Assembly: GCA_034436355.1 (NCBI GenBank)
Contig: DAOTVQ010000040.1
Span: 1-64,000, forward strand
Source of the DNA: CP2-2F sp034436355
GTDB taxonomy: Bacteria; Chloroflexota; Anaerolineae; Aggregatilineales; UBA2796
Length of the DNA stretch: 64,000 nt
Reading direction: 5' to 3'
Below, one piece after another: positions 63,772 through 64,000 of the stretch (the stretch's first letter is position 1; the number at the start of each line of letters is the position of its first letter). Both the position numbers and the translations under genes were made by a program. Below the pieces are notes generated by a model. It saw nothing but the letters and a program-made list of their open reading frames with translations. It ran no database searches and was not told where the DNA came from.

Positions 63772-64000
63772 ATGGCAGTCCAAACAATGCAGGGCGGTTA
63801 TCGCAGTCCGTTGTTTATTGATGCAATCCGCACCATTAATCGGAAAGGCATGTTAGATTTTTTCTACGATATTTGGCGTAAGCATGGTGATCTAACACGC
63901 ATTCAAATTGGCAACATGGTATCCTATCTCGCCGTCCATCCTGACCACGTTCACCACATTACAGTGGCAGCGGAACACCGTGCCAAGTACGATAAAGTTG
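63772..64000 (+). CDS. Cytochrome P450, N-terminal fragment
   Basis: Seventy-six codons to the right edge, with GGGAG about nine bases before the ATG. The protein starts MAVQTMQGGYRSPLF and contains DFFYDIWRKHGDLTRIQIGN, then YLAVHPDHVHHI, typical of the first helices and beta-1 strands of bacterial P450s. The heme-binding Cys region lies outside the window. The family is likely; the substrate cannot be seen. Confidence 0.75.
   Translation, partial: MAVQTMQGGYRSPLFIDAIRTINRKGMLDFFYDIWRKHGDLTRIQIGNMVSYLAVHPDHVHHITVAAEHRAKYDKV

Overview
The window reads as a chromosomal segment of a Chloroflexota bacterium, probably Anaerolineae-like. This placement is inferred from gene content and style, not from a phylogenetic marker. 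The clues are GC-rich coding with intact Shine-Dalgarno (SD) sites, Thr/Pro-rich surface proteins with one N-terminal membrane anchor, several LysM/L,D-transpeptidase proteins, a split NADH dehydrogenase cluster, and a mix of lipoproteins with secreted SH3-like and META domain proteins. Most of the sequence is dense housekeeping or envelope coding with short gaps.

Layout. 1-9.5 kb: the start of a Ser/Thr kinase, secreted SH3 and L,D-transpeptidase proteins, an overlapping lipoprotein/MFS exporter/triple-META operon, a small membrane protein beside a decayed duplicate of its own 3' end, an SDR and uridine kinase. 9.5-23 kb (minus strand): an SPFH/band-7 protein, tRNA-Val(GAC), then a complex I cluster nuoA-B-C-D-x-x-E-GNAT-membrane protein-F-TPR-G-H-I, with five non-nuo genes interleaved and nuoJ-N absent. 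23-36 kb: SbcD-like nuclease, GT-C glycosyltransferase, degenerate receiver, ABC-F ATPase, cyclophilin lipoprotein, tsaD, glgB, rsgA, a TPR protein and threonine aldolase. 36-46 kb: class A penicillin-binding protein, a parvulin lipoprotein with three Thr/Pro-rich anchored proteins, a Gfo/Idh oxidoreductase, an amino-acid ABC binding protein and permease, and a frameshifted M50-CBS protease. 46.6-50 kb: a tyrosine recombinase and a CLC-type transporter preceded by a fluoride-riboswitch-like leader, with a 34-bp repeat on each side of the transporter unit. 49-55 kb: a KAS III-like enzyme, PIN-TRAM protein, gltX and typA. 55-58 kb: an AT-richer two-gene unit, a GHKL ATPase plus a small winged-helix-like protein, with palindromic or repeat sequence at each end. 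58-64 kb: a low-molecular-weight phosphatase, a membrane protein, a HpcH/CitE plus MaoC pair, a LysM-transpeptidase, a prepilin peptidase and the start of a cytochrome P450.

The two observations most worth following are (1) the minus-strand leader at 49140-49210, which has the hallmarks of a fluoride riboswitch whose 3' conserved strand is also the 5' arm of an intrinsic terminator, directly upstream of a GREGT-type (CLC-F-like) transporter gene, and (2) the GHKL ATPase/winged-helix pair at 55213-58012, which looks like a mobile accessory, possibly defensive, module that I cannot match to a named system.

Promoters that can be picked out by eye share an extended -10 of the form TGCTATACT or TATAAT with weak -35 boxes. 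No CRISPR array, rRNA or intact insertion sequence was seen.
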